Of a stretch of 64,000 nucleotides of DNA, positions 50,056-59,641 are shown piece after piece. The stretch's first letter is position 1; every line of letters starts with the position of its first letter. Below the pieces are notes generated by a model that had not been told where the DNA came from, searched no databases, and saw only the letters and a program-made list of their open reading frames with translations. Made by a program: the position numbers and the translations under genes. Source of the stretch: Phycisphaerales bacterium (GTDB lineage: Bacteria > Planctomycetota > Phycisphaerae > Phycisphaerales > UBA5793); the NCBI GenBank assembly GCA_020852515.1, contig JADZAS010000015.1, positions 1-64,000 on the forward strand, read 5' to 3'.

Positions 50056-53000
50056 ATGAGTCTCTTCCTGCGCCACGCCGCCCAGCGCGTGCTGTTCTTC
50101 GACGGATCGATGGGCGCCACCATCCAGAGCCTGCCGCTGGAGATCGATCGCGACTACCTCGGCCGCGAGAACTGCGTCGATGTCCTCGTGCGCAGCCGAC
50201 CCGAACTGGTGCAGCAGATCCACGAGTCCTTTCTCGCCGTCGGCGCCGACGCCGTCGAGACCGATACCTTCGGCGCCAGCCGCCACGTCTTCGCCGAGTT
50301 CGACGAAGAACTTGTAAGTTGGACCCGCGCTCTCAATAAGGAAGCGGCCGAGATCGCTCGCGCCGCCTGCGATCGGCATTCGACGTCCGACAAGCCGCGT
50401 TTCGTCGTCGGCTCCATCGGCCCGGGCACCAAGCTCATCTCCCTCGGCCAGATCACCTGGCAGCGCATGCTCGACAGTTACTGCGAGCAGGTGCGCGGCC
50501 TGCTCGACGGCGGCGCCGATGCGCTGCTCATCGAAACATGCCAGGACCTCCTCCAGGTCAAGTGCGCCATCAACTCCTGCCTCAAAGCGCTCGACGAGCG
50601 CGGCAAGGGCCCCACTGATATTCCCATCATGGTCAGCGTGACCATCGAGACGACCGGCACGATGCTGCTGGGCTCCGAAATCGCCGCGGCCGTGCACGCG
50701 CTCAAGCCCTATCCCATCGCCAGCCTCGGCCTGAACTGCGCCACCGGCCCAGTGGAAATGGCCGAGCATCTCAAAGTGCTCAGTCGGCACTGGGATCGGC
50801 TCATCTCCGTCATGCCCAATGCCGGCCTGCCGGTGATGGTCGAGGGCAAGACGACTTTCCCGCTTCAGCCCGCCGGGCTGCGCGATGCGCTGCGCAAGTT
50901 CGTCGATGACTTCGGCGTCAACTTCGTCGGCGGCTGCTGCGGCACCGGGCCGGAACACATCAGGCAGGTGGTTGAGGCCATCGGCGTGCACAAACCTGTG
51001 CCGCGCGGCTGCGAATCGACCGGCCCCTCCGGCCTCACGCGCCTCGCTCCCGTCGAGAGCGGCCTCTACGTCCAGCCTCCCGCCTGCGTCACCTCGCTCT
51101 ACAGCCCCGTCGAGTGCCGGCAGGAGAATTCATTCCTCATCGTCGGCGAGCGCCTCAACGCCTCGGGCTCGCGCAAGTTCAAGCGTCTGCTCGAAGAAGA
51201 GAACTGGGATGAGATCATCTCGCTCGCCCGCGAGCAGAAGCGAGAGGGCGCCAACGTGCTCGATCTCAACGTGGACTACGCCGGCCGCGACAACGCGCGC
51301 GACATGGCCGAGATCGTCACCCGCGTGGTGCGCCAGGTTGACTGCCCGCTCATGATCGATTCGACGCAGATCGCCACGCTCGAAGCCGGCCTCATGCACG
51401 CCGCGGGCAAGTGCATCATCAACTCCGCCAACTTTGAAGAAGGGCCGGAGAAGTTCGACGAAATCTGCACGCTCGCCCGGCGCTACGGCGCAGCGCTGGT
51501 CATCGGCACGATTGACGAGGACAAGGAAGCGGCAATGGCCCGCACCGCCGATCGAAAGTTCTCGATCGCGCAGCGCGCCCTGCAGCGGGCCACGCAGGTG
51601 CACGGTTTCGACCCGGCCGACGTCTTCTTCGATCCGCTCGTGCTGCCCATCTCGACGGGGATGGACGCCGACCGCCGCTCGAGCCTCGAACTCATCGAGG
51701 GCACGAAGCGCATCAGCAAAGCCTTCCCGCAGTGCCAGATCACCTGCGGCCTGAGCAACGCGAGTTTCGGCCTCAAGCCCGCCGCCCGCGTCGTGCTCAA
51801 CTCCTGCCTGCTGCACGAACTGCTCGAAGCGGGCATGACCAGCGCCATCGTCCACGCGTCGAAGATCCTGCCGCGCAATCGCATCAGCGATGAGCAGTGG
51901 AGCGCAGCGCTCGATCTCATCTACGATCGTCGCGCCGAGTCCAAGGGCGGCACGGGCCTGCCCGAAGGTGTCACCGACGAGTCCTTCGATCCCCTTCAGC
52001 ACTTCATCGGCCTCTTCAAGGACGAAGATGCCCTCTCGCACAGCGTCGAAGAGCGCGTGCACTCGCTTGAAGAGGCGCTCCAGGCCCACATCGTCGAAGG
52101 TGAAAAGCAGGGCATGACCGAGCGCCTCGACGAGGCGCTGCAGAAATATTCGCCCCTGGAGATCATCAACGACCATCTCCTCGCGGGGATGAAGACCGTC
52201 GGCGAACTCTTCGGCAGCGGACAGATGCAGCTGCCCTTCGTCCTGCAGAGCGCCGAGGTCATGAAGATGGCGGTCGCTCACCTCGAGCCGCACATGGACA
52301 AGGTCGCCGGCACATCGCGCGGCTCGATCGTCCTGGCCACGGTCAAGGGCGATGTTCACGATATCGGCAAGAACCTCGTGGACATCATCCTCACCAACAA
52401 CGGCTACAAGGTGCACAACCTCGGCATCAAGCAGCCCATCGGCTCCATCGTCGATGCGCTGCGGGAAACCGGCGCGCTGGCCATCGGCATGAGCGGCCTG
52501 CTCGTCAAATCCGTCGGGGTCATGGAGCAGAATCTCGCCGAGATGAACGAGATGGGCATCGACGCCCCCGTCCTGCTCGGCGGGGCGGCGCTGACGCGCA
52601 AGTACGCCGAGGGCCGGCTGCGCGGCCTCTATCGCGGCCCGCTGTTCTATGGCCAGGATGCATTCGAGGGTCTCCGCATCATGGATGCCATCACCTCGGG
52701 CCAGGCGGCCCGGCTCAACGGTGAAATCGACCAGCGCGTCGTCGAACGCGGCTGGGGCGAAGCGCGCGCCGATCTCGAAGCCCACTCCTGCGCCGCAGCC
52801 GGGGCCGAAGCGCGCAGCGGCCGGGCCGGCGGCAGCGCCATCGCGACCGTCGCCGCCGTCAGCGCTCCGCCCGCCGCGCCCGCTCCGCTCGAGCCGGCCG
52901 ATGTTCCCGCCGCGCCCTTCCTGGGCACGCGAGTCATCGAGTCGATCGACCTCGATCAGATCTATCCCTACATCAACACGACCGCGCTCTTCCGCGGCCA

Positions 53001-53697
53001 GTGGGGCTTCAAGCGCGGCTCGCTTTCCGATCCCGAGTACCAGCAGACGCTCACGCAGACGGTCGAGCCGCTGTTTGCCCGCCTCAAGACGGAGATGCGC
53101 GAAAAAGGCATCCTCACGCCGCGCGTCGTGTACGGCTATTACCCCGTCGCATCGGAGGGCAACGACGTCATCGTCTTCGATCCGAACGACCCGCAGCGAG
53201 AGATCGAGCGATTCTCCTTCCCCCGCCAGCAGGCCGGCAAGCACCGCTGCATCGCCGACTTCTTCCGCCCGGTCGGGTCCGAGGCGCCGGATGTGCTCGG
53301 CCTGTTCGTCTGCACGATGGGGCCGCAGGTGAGCGAAGTCGCCCGCCGCCTCTTCGAGGGAAACGAGTACACCGAGTACCTCTACACCCACGGCATGGGC
53401 GTCGAGACCGCCGAGGCCCTGGCCGAACTCTGGCACAAGCGCATGCGCCAGGAACTGGGCATCGACGGCGACGACGCCACCGAGATCCGCCGCCTCTTCA
53501 GCCAGAAGTACCGCGGCAGCCGCTACTCCTTTGGCTATCCCGCCTGCCCGAACATGGAGGACCAGGCGATCCTCTTCCGCCTCCTCCAGCCCGAGCGGAT
53601 CGGCTGCCAGCTGACGGAGAACTTCCAGATCGACCCGGAACAGTCCGTCAGCGCCATGGTGGTCCACCACCCCGGGGCCAAGTACTTCAACGCCTGA
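50056..53697 (+). CDS. metH: Cobalamin-dependent methionine synthase MetH
   Basis: This 1213-residue enzyme transfers a methyl group from methyl-tetrahydrofolate via cobalamin to homocysteine, producing methionine. Domains: homocysteine-binding (FFDGSMGATIQSLPLEIDRD; zinc ligands Cys228 in LNCATG, Cys294 and Cys295 in VGGCCGTGPE); folate-binding (FLIVGERLNASGSRKFKRLL to about residue 620); cap; cobalamin-binding with GDVHDIGKN at about 765-773 (His768); and a C-terminal reactivation domain (RVVYGYYPVASEGNDVIVFD, RYSFGYPACPNMEDQAILF). Length is close to E. coli MetH (1227). It is a full-length single-gene enzyme. Confidence 0.97.
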   Translation: MSLFLRHAAQRVLFFDGSMGATIQSLPLEIDRDYLGRENCVDVLVRSRPELVQQIHESFLAVGADAVETDTFGASRHVFAEFDEELVSWTRALNKEAAEIARAACDRHSTSDKPRFVVGSIGPGTKLISLGQITWQRMLDSYCEQVRGLLDGGADALLIETCQDLLQVKCAINSCLKALDERGKGPTDIPIMVSVTIETTGTMLLGSEIAAAVHALKPYPIASLGLNCATGPVEMAEHLKVLSRHWDRLISVMPNAGLPVMVEGKTTFPLQPAGLRDALRKFVDDFGVNFVGGCCGTGPEHIRQVVEAIGVHKPVPRGCESTGPSGLTRLAPVESGLYVQPPACVTSLYSPVECRQENSFLIVGERLNASGSRKFKRLLEEENWDEIISLAREQKREGANVLDLNVDYAGRDNARDMAEIVTRVVRQVDCPLMIDSTQIATLEAGLMHAAGKCIINSANFEEGPEKFDEICTLARRYGAALVIGTIDEDKEAAMARTADRKFSIAQRALQRATQVHGFDPADVFFDPLVLPISTGMDADRRSSLELIEGTKRISKAFPQCQITCGLSNASFGLKPAARVVLNSCLLHELLEAGMTSAIVHASKILPRNRISDEQWSAALDLIYDRRAESKGGTGLPEGVTDESFDPLQHFIGLFKDEDALSHSVEERVHSLEEALQAHIVEGEKQGMTERLDEALQKYSPLEIINDHLLAGMKTVGELFGSGQMQLPFVLQSAEVMKMAVAHLEPHMDKVAGTSRGSIVLATVKGDVHDIGKNLVDIILTNNGYKVHNLGIKQPIGSIVDALRETGALAIGMSGLLVKSVGVMEQNLAEMNEMGIDAPVLLGGAALTRKYAEGRLRGLYRGPLFYGQDAFEGLRIMDAITSGQAARLNGEIDQRVVERGWGEARADLEAHSCAAAGAEARSGRAGGSAIATVAAVSAPPAAPAPLEPADVPAAPFLGTRVIESIDLDQIYPYINTTALFRGQWGFKRGSLSDPEYQQTLTQTVEPLFARLKTEMREKGILTPRVVYGYYPVASEGNDVIVFDPNDPQREIERFSFPRQQAGKHRCIADFFRPVGSEAPDVLGLFVCTMGPQVSEVARRLFEGNEYTEYLYTHGMGVETAEALAELWHKRMRQELGIDGDDATEIRRLFSQKYRGSRYSFGYPACPNMEDQAILFRLLQPERIGCQLTENFQIDPEQSVSAMVVHHPGAKYFNA

Positions 53698-53725
53698 GCG
53701 GATTCCGTAGCCGCTCGCCCCCCTG

Positions 53726-53753
53726 TTGCTGTGGGCCGCAGGGCGGCTATACT
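53726..53753 (+). promoter_or_regulatory. Putative promoter of the RRM-protein gene
   Basis: TTGCTG at 53726-53731, a 16-base spacer and TATACT at 53748-53753 give a good -10 and fair -35. A transcript would carry a leader of about 118 bases, with hairpin GGTAGGC/GCCTGCC near its 5' end and a TGGGG/CCCCA stem after it. Confidence 0.5.
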
Positions 53754-53877
53754 GGTAGGCGTCAGTTCTGCCTGCCATGGGGGCCCCGCCCCACAGGCCG
53801 AACGCCAAAGCAGGTGAGAGCCCGGGTATCCGCAGCGGCAACAGTATGACAATCTTCTCGGGCTGGAAATCTGCATC

Positions 53878-54240
53878 GTGACGAACATCTACGTAGGCAA
53901 CATCTCCTTCAAGACCACCGACGCGGAACTCGAAGCCCTGTTCAGCGAACACGGCAAAGTGGACCGCGCCAACGCTGTCATGGACCGCGAGACCGGCCGG
54001 TCGCGCGGCTTCGGCTTCGTTGAGATGCCCGACGCCAACGAAGCGCGGGCAGCCATCGAAGCGCTCAACGGCAAGGAGTACGGCGGTCGCACCCTCACCG
54101 TCAACGAGGCCCGCCCGCGCGAGCCGCGCTCCGGCGGCGGCGGTGGTGGCGGTTATGGCGGCGGCGGCGGCGGCGGCGGCGGCGGTTATGGCCGCGGCGG
54201 CGGCGGCGGCGGCGGTCGCGGCGGCAATCGCGGCTACTAA
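53878..54240 (+). CDS. Glycine-rich RRM RNA-binding protein
   Basis: This 120-residue protein has one RRM: RNP2 IYVGNI, then [20 protein letters not shown] and RNP1 RGFGFVEM, ending in [11 protein letters not shown]-terminal Gly-rich tail (about 40 residues of GGGGY/GRGG repeats) follows. The architecture matches cyanobacterial and planctomycete Rbp/cold-shock RNA-binding proteins. The GTG at 53878 is the start. The gene ends with a strong terminator and has a structured leader, so post-transcriptional control is plausible. Confidence 0.9.
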   Translation: MTNIYVGNISFKTTDAELEALFSEHGKVDRANAVMDRETGRSRGFGFVEMPDANEARAAIEALNGKEYGGRTLTVNEARPREPRSGGGGGGGYGGGGGGGGGGYGRGGGGGGGRGGNRGY

Positions 54241-54278
54241 GCCCGAGCGCTCCGGCTATTGACAACTCGTCAGCCCAC

Positions 54279-54317
54279 CATGACCACGCCGCCCGTCGGC
54301 GTGGTCATGTGCTTTTT
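54279..54317 (+). terminator. Intrinsic terminator of the RRM-protein gene
   Basis: CATGACCACGCCG (54279-54291) pairs perfectly with CGGCGTGGTCATG (54297-54309) over a 5-base loop and is followed by TGCTTTTT. This is the clearest intrinsic terminator in the window. Confidence 0.9.
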
Positions 54318-54348
54318 CTCCGCGCCGATGCGCCATCCTTTGCGCGTC

Positions 54349-54378
54349 TTGGCGCGATCCGCCGCGACACCATACAAT
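54349..54378 (+). promoter_or_regulatory. Putative promoter overlapping the first ATG of the NtrC-type gene
   Basis: TTGGCG (54349-54354), an 18-base spacer and TACAAT (54373-54378). The -10 box covers the first in-frame ATG (54377), so transcription would begin close to the second ATG (54386) and produce an almost leaderless mRNA. Confidence 0.4.
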
Positions 54379-54385
54379 GCACCGC

Positions 54386-55765
<1,380 letters not shown>

Positions 55766-56164
55766 GGGAGAAGGCATCGAGGCATCGAGGGAATGAGGGA
55801 GCGAGGCCGCTGGATCGGCTCTTCTCTCTCCTCTCTACTCTTCACTCTCTCCTCTCTCGGCGCCTCGCCGCTGGCGCTTCGCCGCGCCCCCTGACCTTGA
55901 CCGAACATCGGGAAGTCGTACACTGGCCTTCGATGGCCAAGCGAGTCAGCCGCAAGTCGGTTCCGCGGAAGAAGGCTTCGAGAGCCGGGGCATCGGAGCG
56001 AATGGGCCGCTCAGGCACCGCTACCACCGCGGCGGCTTCGTGGCGTTCACATCTACCACGTGCCGTGCCGTTCGCCAACTCACTTGGTAGGATGATTCGG
56101 CCCTCTCACCAGTTATAACAATCTAAATCGGGAGTAGGCGCAGAAGATGTGAGGAGTTGATTCG
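55766..56164. other. 399-bp gap after the NtrC-type gene
   Basis: It opens with an octamer repeat copy at 55773-55790 and a pyrimidine-rich CTCTCTCCTCTC stretch. From 55933 a short open frame reads MAKRVSRKSVPRKKASRAGA and continues to 56118 (61 residues); it looks like the N-terminus of a lost or truncated basic protein rather than a gene. The first GGAGTAGGCGCAGAAGATGT motif (56131-56150) stands just before the next small gene. Confidence 0.5.
55773..55790. repeat. Octamer repeat copy (inverted orientation)
   Basis: GGCATCGAGGCATCGAGG is the reverse complement of two CCTCGATG units. It lies eight bases after the NtrC-type stop codon. Confidence 0.55.
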
Positions 56165-56517
56165 ATGAACAGGGGTCAGCGTCGCGTCATTGCCGAAATG
56201 ATTGCTTCGACCGTTCGAGTCCTCGAACTGTTGGGCCTGGATTATGAAGTGACCGCCCCGAAGAACCAGCGGAAGAAGGGCAACAAGTCGCCGCGCGTGG
56301 TCTACGCCAAGATGAAGGACGAAGAGATCGTTCGCATCTACAACGACTGGAATGGGCACATCTGGGCGAACCGAGGCGACGGAAAGCCGATCAAGGGAGT
56401 TCGAACGACCGAGGAGCTTCACAATTACCTTTACGAGAGGCTGAAGTCCAGCAGGTAGAATCATCAAGCTCCTCGTCGTCCAGGAGATTCTGGATGAGGA
56501 GTGGGTGCAGAAGATGT
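56131..56517. repeat. Direct 20-bp leader repeats before two small ORFs
   Basis: GGAGTAGGCGCAGAAGATGT at 56131-56150 and GGAGTGGGTGCAGAAGATGT at 56498-56517 differ at two of 20 positions. Each stands 14-18 bases before the start of a small ORF (56165 and 56536). A bulged hairpin (CTCCTC ... CCAG / CTGG ... GAGGAG, 56469-56501) overlaps the second copy. Confidence 0.55.
56165..56458 (+). CDS. Small hypothetical protein in a repeat-bounded unit
   Basis: This 97-residue basic protein begins MNRGQRRVIAEMIASTVRVL and ends ELHNYLYERLKSSR, with a centre WNGHIWANRGDGKPIKG. No family is recognised. It lies between two 20-bp direct repeats and has lower GC than its neighbours, which suggests transfer or a cassette-like origin. 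A GAGGAG sequence stands shortly upstream of the ATG. Confidence 0.55.
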   Translation: MNRGQRRVIAEMIASTVRVLELLGLDYEVTAPKNQRKKGNKSPRVVYAKMKDEEIVRIYNDWNGHIWANRGDGKPIKGVRTTEELHNYLYERLKSSR

Positions 56518-56885
56518 AGAAGGCAAGGCTGTGGTATGTCCGTTCGTGCACGGATAGAAGATGCTCTTATCGCACGGTGCTATGGGCGCCACGAAGGCGC
56601 ACTTCTGTCGACCTTGGTCGCGATCGCGGCTACATCTCGTCAGCGTTATCCTCGCCATGAGGTGACAGGGGTTCTCAAGAAAGACATGGTCGTGCCTGAG
56701 TCTGATCGAAGGCTGCGACCGGCGGGCCACGCATCAGCGCCGGGGAGTTGCGGTTTGATTCGCTGATCGCCGGTGTGCTCACGTGGTCTGCGCTTGCAGA
56801 GCCGCGCTTGACCACGGCACCGCGCTTCGCGCAGGAATGGCGGGCTCCGGAACGGGCCGTCGCGGCGTGTCGTCATGCCGGCGCG
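56459..56885. other. 427-bp region with hairpin, leader repeat and a truncated ORF
   Basis: The bulged hairpin at 56469-56501 and the second leader repeat at 56498-56517 come first, then the short frame at 56536-56766. The remaining 120 bases up to the convergent DUF4328 gene show nothing recognisable. Confidence 0.5.
56536..56766 (+). pseudogene. Possible truncated small ORF after the second leader repeat
   Basis: Translation from ATG 56536 gives MSVRARIEDALIARCYGRHE, then GALLSTLVAIAATSRQRYPR and HEVTGVLKKDMVV, before losing protein character (RRLRPAGHASAPGSCGLIR). The first 50 residues resemble a small helical protein whose gene is broken off. It is preceded by the second leader repeat. 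Low confidence. Confidence 0.35.
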
Positions 56886-57566
56886 CTAGATTCGCGAAGG
56901 CGGTCCGGTTGGAGCCTCGCTTTCCGCGGAGAACCCGGCGGGCAGCGGCTCGAGGTAGTTTCTCGCATAGGCCTCGCCGATCGACTTGACCATCATCAGA
57001 GCGACCAGCGCGAGGAAGACATCGAAGACGTCGGAAACCACGTACGCGAGGGCGGACACGGCATAGTCGTTCGCGTCTTCGGCGCGGATGCTGAGCCGGA
57101 ATGCAAGGCGTCCGAGGAACGCTGAGATGAGCCAGAGACTCCACCACCAGACCAGGATCGAGTGAGGCGCATCCTCGTCCTTATGACTCACCATCCAGAT
57201 TTCCTTCATCGACTGGTACGGCTTGAACAGGTTTGCAATGGGGACGAAGTACCATCCGACCGACCAGCCCGGGGTGAACTCCATGGGCTCATCGGACAGG
57301 GCCCGGAGGTTCTTGTTGCTTCGATGTATCCATCGAAGAAACGTGATGGCCGTGACGATCCAGAGGATGAACTGAATCAGGCCGGTAAGCGCGACGGCGG
57401 CGTCCGACGCGAGCAGAACTTCATTCGGGTCCACATCCGCTGGAAGAGTGGCGTACGAGTAGTAGTCATAGACGCCGGCTGCCGCGGCGATGCCTGCCAC
57501 GAAGACGGTCATTGTCAGAAGAATGCGCAGGGCGCGCGTCAGTCCAGCGTGCGGCTTGAAGTCCAT
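56886..57566 (-). CDS. DUF4328 membrane protein
   Basis: This 226-residue protein has DUF4328 architecture: four membrane helices (RALRILLTMTVFVAGIAAAA, AVALTGLIQFILWIVTAITF, FTPGWSVGWYFVPIANLFKP, ILVWWWSLWLISAFLGRLAF) and the conserved loop RWIHRSNKNLRAL followed by PIANLFKPYQSMKEIW. Function unknown; the domain is common in Actinobacteria and Planctomycetota. The ATG at 57566 has a good GGAGGTG ribosome-binding site. Confidence 0.85.
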   Translation of the reverse strand: MDFKPHAGLTRALRILLTMTVFVAGIAAAAGVYDYYSYATLPADVDPNEVLLASDAAVALTGLIQFILWIVTAITFLRWIHRSNKNLRALSDEPMEFTPGWSVGWYFVPIANLFKPYQSMKEIWMVSHKDEDAPHSILVWWWSLWLISAFLGRLAFRLSIRAEDANDYAVSALAYVVSDVFDVFLALVALMMVKSIGEAYARNYLEPLPAGFSAESEAPTGPPSRI

Positions 57567-57889
57567 GGCGCGGCCACCTCCGTGGAGAACACCGACCCGT
57601 CTCGCGATCCCGGAACGGTGGCATCGTATGCACTGCAGAGTAACAGAGGCGACCGCCGTCGGTGGTTGCAGCTCGCCCGTGGCTGAGCGCTCGTTGCGCC
57701 GTGATGGATCGAAGGTCCCTGCCCGCTTGTAGATTCCCGCTTGCGGGGGAATGACGGATTCGGGCGCTGCGGCACGTTCGCACTCAGCAGCGGCCTTCGA
57801 TGCGACTCGGGCCAGGGAGCCGGATGCTGAGTGGCGCCCTTGGTTATGGCGCGAGTGGGACGACATTGCATGTTCGCGGCCGGCGGTGC
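57567..57889. other. 323-bp gap with a dRS3-like element and one of two direct repeats
   Basis: It holds ATTCCCGCTTGCGGGGGAAT (57733-57752) and the first of the two direct repeats that flank the DUF305 gene (57772-57842). No gene is seen. Confidence 0.6.
57733..57752. repeat. dRS3-like palindrome
   Basis: ATTCCC, an 8-base spacer and GGGAAT fit the ATTCCC-N8-GGGAAT pattern, as does the copy inside the cysteine desulfurase gene at 30469-30488. Confidence 0.65.
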
Positions 57890-59024
57890 TTACTCGTCTG
57901 AGGAGAGTCCTGCGGGCGGAACTGCCGGTGGGCTGTTCTCGGGTACGATGCGCCAGATCACGCCCGTGCCGGGGACCGGTCTGGGCTTGTCGCCCACGGC
58001 CATGGAGCCGAAGTCGGCAACATAGAGCGCGTTGCCGTCGGGCGCGAAGCGCACATCGAGCAGCCGGCGCGGCCCGGCGGGATCGCCTTCGGGTGAGATG
58101 CGGAGGATGCGAGGAGCCGGCAGGTCGTCGCCGTATGAATAGCCCGCCTCGGCGATGTACATCTCGCCGCTGTCTCCGAACTCGACGCTCGTGGGATAGG
58201 TCAGGCCGCTGACCACGACCTCGACGCGGAAGCCCTCGGGCACCTCGACTTCGGACGCGTCGGGCGGCGGCACTTCGGGGCCGAGGAGCATCTGCGTTGC
58301 AGTCTCGCGATGCGGCGCTTCCTGCGTGCCGTTTTTTCTGATGTCGTCAATGAGCACCTCCATCTCGGCGATTTCGCGGCGCTGGGCGGCGATGATCTCA
58401 TCCGCGAGTTTGCGGACACGCGCATCGCCGATCTGAGCCCGTTCGCTGGTGAGGATGGCGATGGAATGGTGCGGGATCATGGCCTCCATGTAATCCACAT
58501 CATCGACCGTCACCTGGCTGCGCACCAGCCAGAGCGAGACTGCGAAGATCGCTGTGCTGGCGACATAGATGGCGACGTTGAGAACCCGGTTCTTGTGCAT
58601 GCCGAGCATGAACGTCAGCATGATGACCGCCATGCAGGCGCCCATGATGAGCGCCATGAACACCCGCGTTTCGCTGAAGTGTGCGTGCCCGATGATCTGA
58701 TACGAATTCACGTACGTCAGAAGGTACATGAACACAATCGAAGTCGCGATCATCAGGGCAAAGCGAACGTAAGGATTCATGGCGGGCGCTCCTTTGACTT
58801 CATCCGACGCGGAGGCACTCTGACGTGCAGCAGTTCGCGTCGCTGCAGCGCGCTGCCGACGGCGGAAAACGTCGTTCTATGTTGCGGCAAAGGAGGTATA
58901 GCCTGCGCGGCACGGCAGGGGCCTAAGCAGGCGGCCTAGAGACCTGAAGGGAGCGCGGAGGCGGCGTACGGCACTGCACGTTCGCACTCAGCACCCCAGA
59001 GCCGGATGCGCAGTGGCGCACTTG
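57772..59024. repeat. Direct repeats flanking the DUF305/propeller gene
   Basis: GCACGTTCGCACTCAGCA (57772-57789 and 58976-58993) is identical in both copies. A second block, GAGCCGGATGC ... AGTGGCGC ... CTTG, matches at 23 of 26 positions (57817-57842 and 58999-59024). Copy 1 carries a 22-base longer spacer between the blocks. The copies face the same direction and bracket the 1.1 kb gene region. Confidence 0.6.
57890..58780 (-). CDS. DUF305 membrane protein fused to a short propeller fragment
   Basis: This 296-residue protein starts with three membrane helices (VRFALMIATSIVFMYLLTYV, TRVFMALIMGACMAVIMLTF, VLNVAIYVASTAIFAVSLWL), then a DUF305 domain (DYMEAMIPHHSIAILTSERA, RKLADEIIAAQRREIAEMEV) with the metal-binding-like H-H pair. 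From about residue 180 a beta-propeller-like segment follows (PEGFRVEVVVSGLTYPTSVE, LDVRFAPDGNALYVADFG, TGVIWRIVPE). Sorbosone-dehydrogenase-type propellers are 300 or more residues; only about 115 remain here, so the domain seems shortened in frame. It is flanked by direct repeats. Confidence 0.7.
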   Translation of the reverse strand: MNPYVRFALMIATSIVFMYLLTYVNSYQIIGHAHFSETRVFMALIMGACMAVIMLTFMLGMHKNRVLNVAIYVASTAIFAVSLWLVRSQVTVDDVDYMEAMIPHHSIAILTSERAQIGDARVRKLADEIIAAQRREIAEMEVLIDDIRKNGTQEAPHRETATQMLLGPEVPPPDASEVEVPEGFRVEVVVSGLTYPTSVEFGDSGEMYIAEAGYSYGDDLPAPRILRISPEGDPAGPRRLLDVRFAPDGNALYVADFGSMAVGDKPRPVPGTGVIWRIVPENSPPAVPPAGLSSDE

Positions 59025-59124
59025 CATCGCGCGAACAGGGCGTGGCTGCCCGTTTGTGGATGCGGATCTTCCGCGCCACCGTGAGGCGAAGAACCTCCCT
59101 GACGGTCGAGGCTCAGTTCAGCGC
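58781..59124. other. 344-bp region after the pseudopilin operon
   Basis: It contains the second direct repeat (58976-59024) and presumably the 5' region of the DUF305 gene. A purine-rich AAAGGAGG is present near 58888, but no gene follows it on this strand. No other structure was seen. Confidence 0.5.
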
Positions 59125-59625
59125 CTACTGCGCGGTGAGGAATCCGAGTTCGGCGTCGATGGTGATGACCGTCTGCGAGGTGCCGCGCGAGAGAGTGATG
59201 ACCGCGTCGGTGCTCTGGCTCAGGCGGCCGTAGGCGTCGTAGGCGAACTCGTCAGCCACCATGCCCGAGACGGCGATGGCGACGTCCACCGCGAGATCGG
59301 CGCGACCGACGCCCATGGTCGTGTCGTACGGGTCGCCGTTGGTCATGGTGAACGGCGTGGCCGGATCGGACGCCGGCGTGATCCACCAGCGGGCGTTGGC
59401 CGTATCGAAGTGAACGGCCACGTCGTCGGTCGGTTCGTTGATGGCGGTGGCCTGGGCGAAGTCGAGGTCGCTGACCATGAGCGCCGCTCCGGCCGAGACG
59501 TAGGCGGAGTCGGACGTGCCGAACATGGGTATGACCATGGCTGCGGCAATCATCATCAGAATCGCGGTGAGCATCACTTCGAGCAGGGTGAAGCCGCGTT
59601 GTTGGATTCGTGGCAAGCGGGTCAT
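59125..59625 (-). CDS. GspH-like pseudopilin
   Basis: This 166-residue protein has a type IV pilin/pseudopilin signal: QQRGFTLLEVMLTAILMM, with cleavage Gly11|Phe12 and Glu at position 5 of the mature form, followed by a 20-residue hydrophobic helix and a beta-rich domain (VMVSDLDFAQATAI-like part, ADLAVDVAIAVSG, VITLSRGTSQTVITIDAELG). This matches GspH/FimT. It is the last gene of the operon. Confidence 0.8.
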   Translation of the reverse strand: MTRLPRIQQRGFTLLEVMLTAILMMIAAAMVIPMFGTSDSAYVSAGAALMVSDLDFAQATAINEPTDDVAVHFDTANARWWITPASDPATPFTMTNGDPYDTTMGVGRADLAVDVAIAVSGMVADEFAYDAYGRLSQSTDAVITLSRGTSQTVITIDAELGFLTAQ

Positions 59626-59641
59626 GTCGGTTCTTTCACTT

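Noticed and set aside
51130-53952. 940-codon open frame on the - strand
   Set aside because: It is antisense to metH and follows codon-position GC bias, without recognisable domains.
56469-56517. Integron attC site
   Set aside because: The bulged hairpin lacks GTTRRRY/RYYYAAC core boxes at its ends and no integron integrase is present; kept only as a cassette-like observation.
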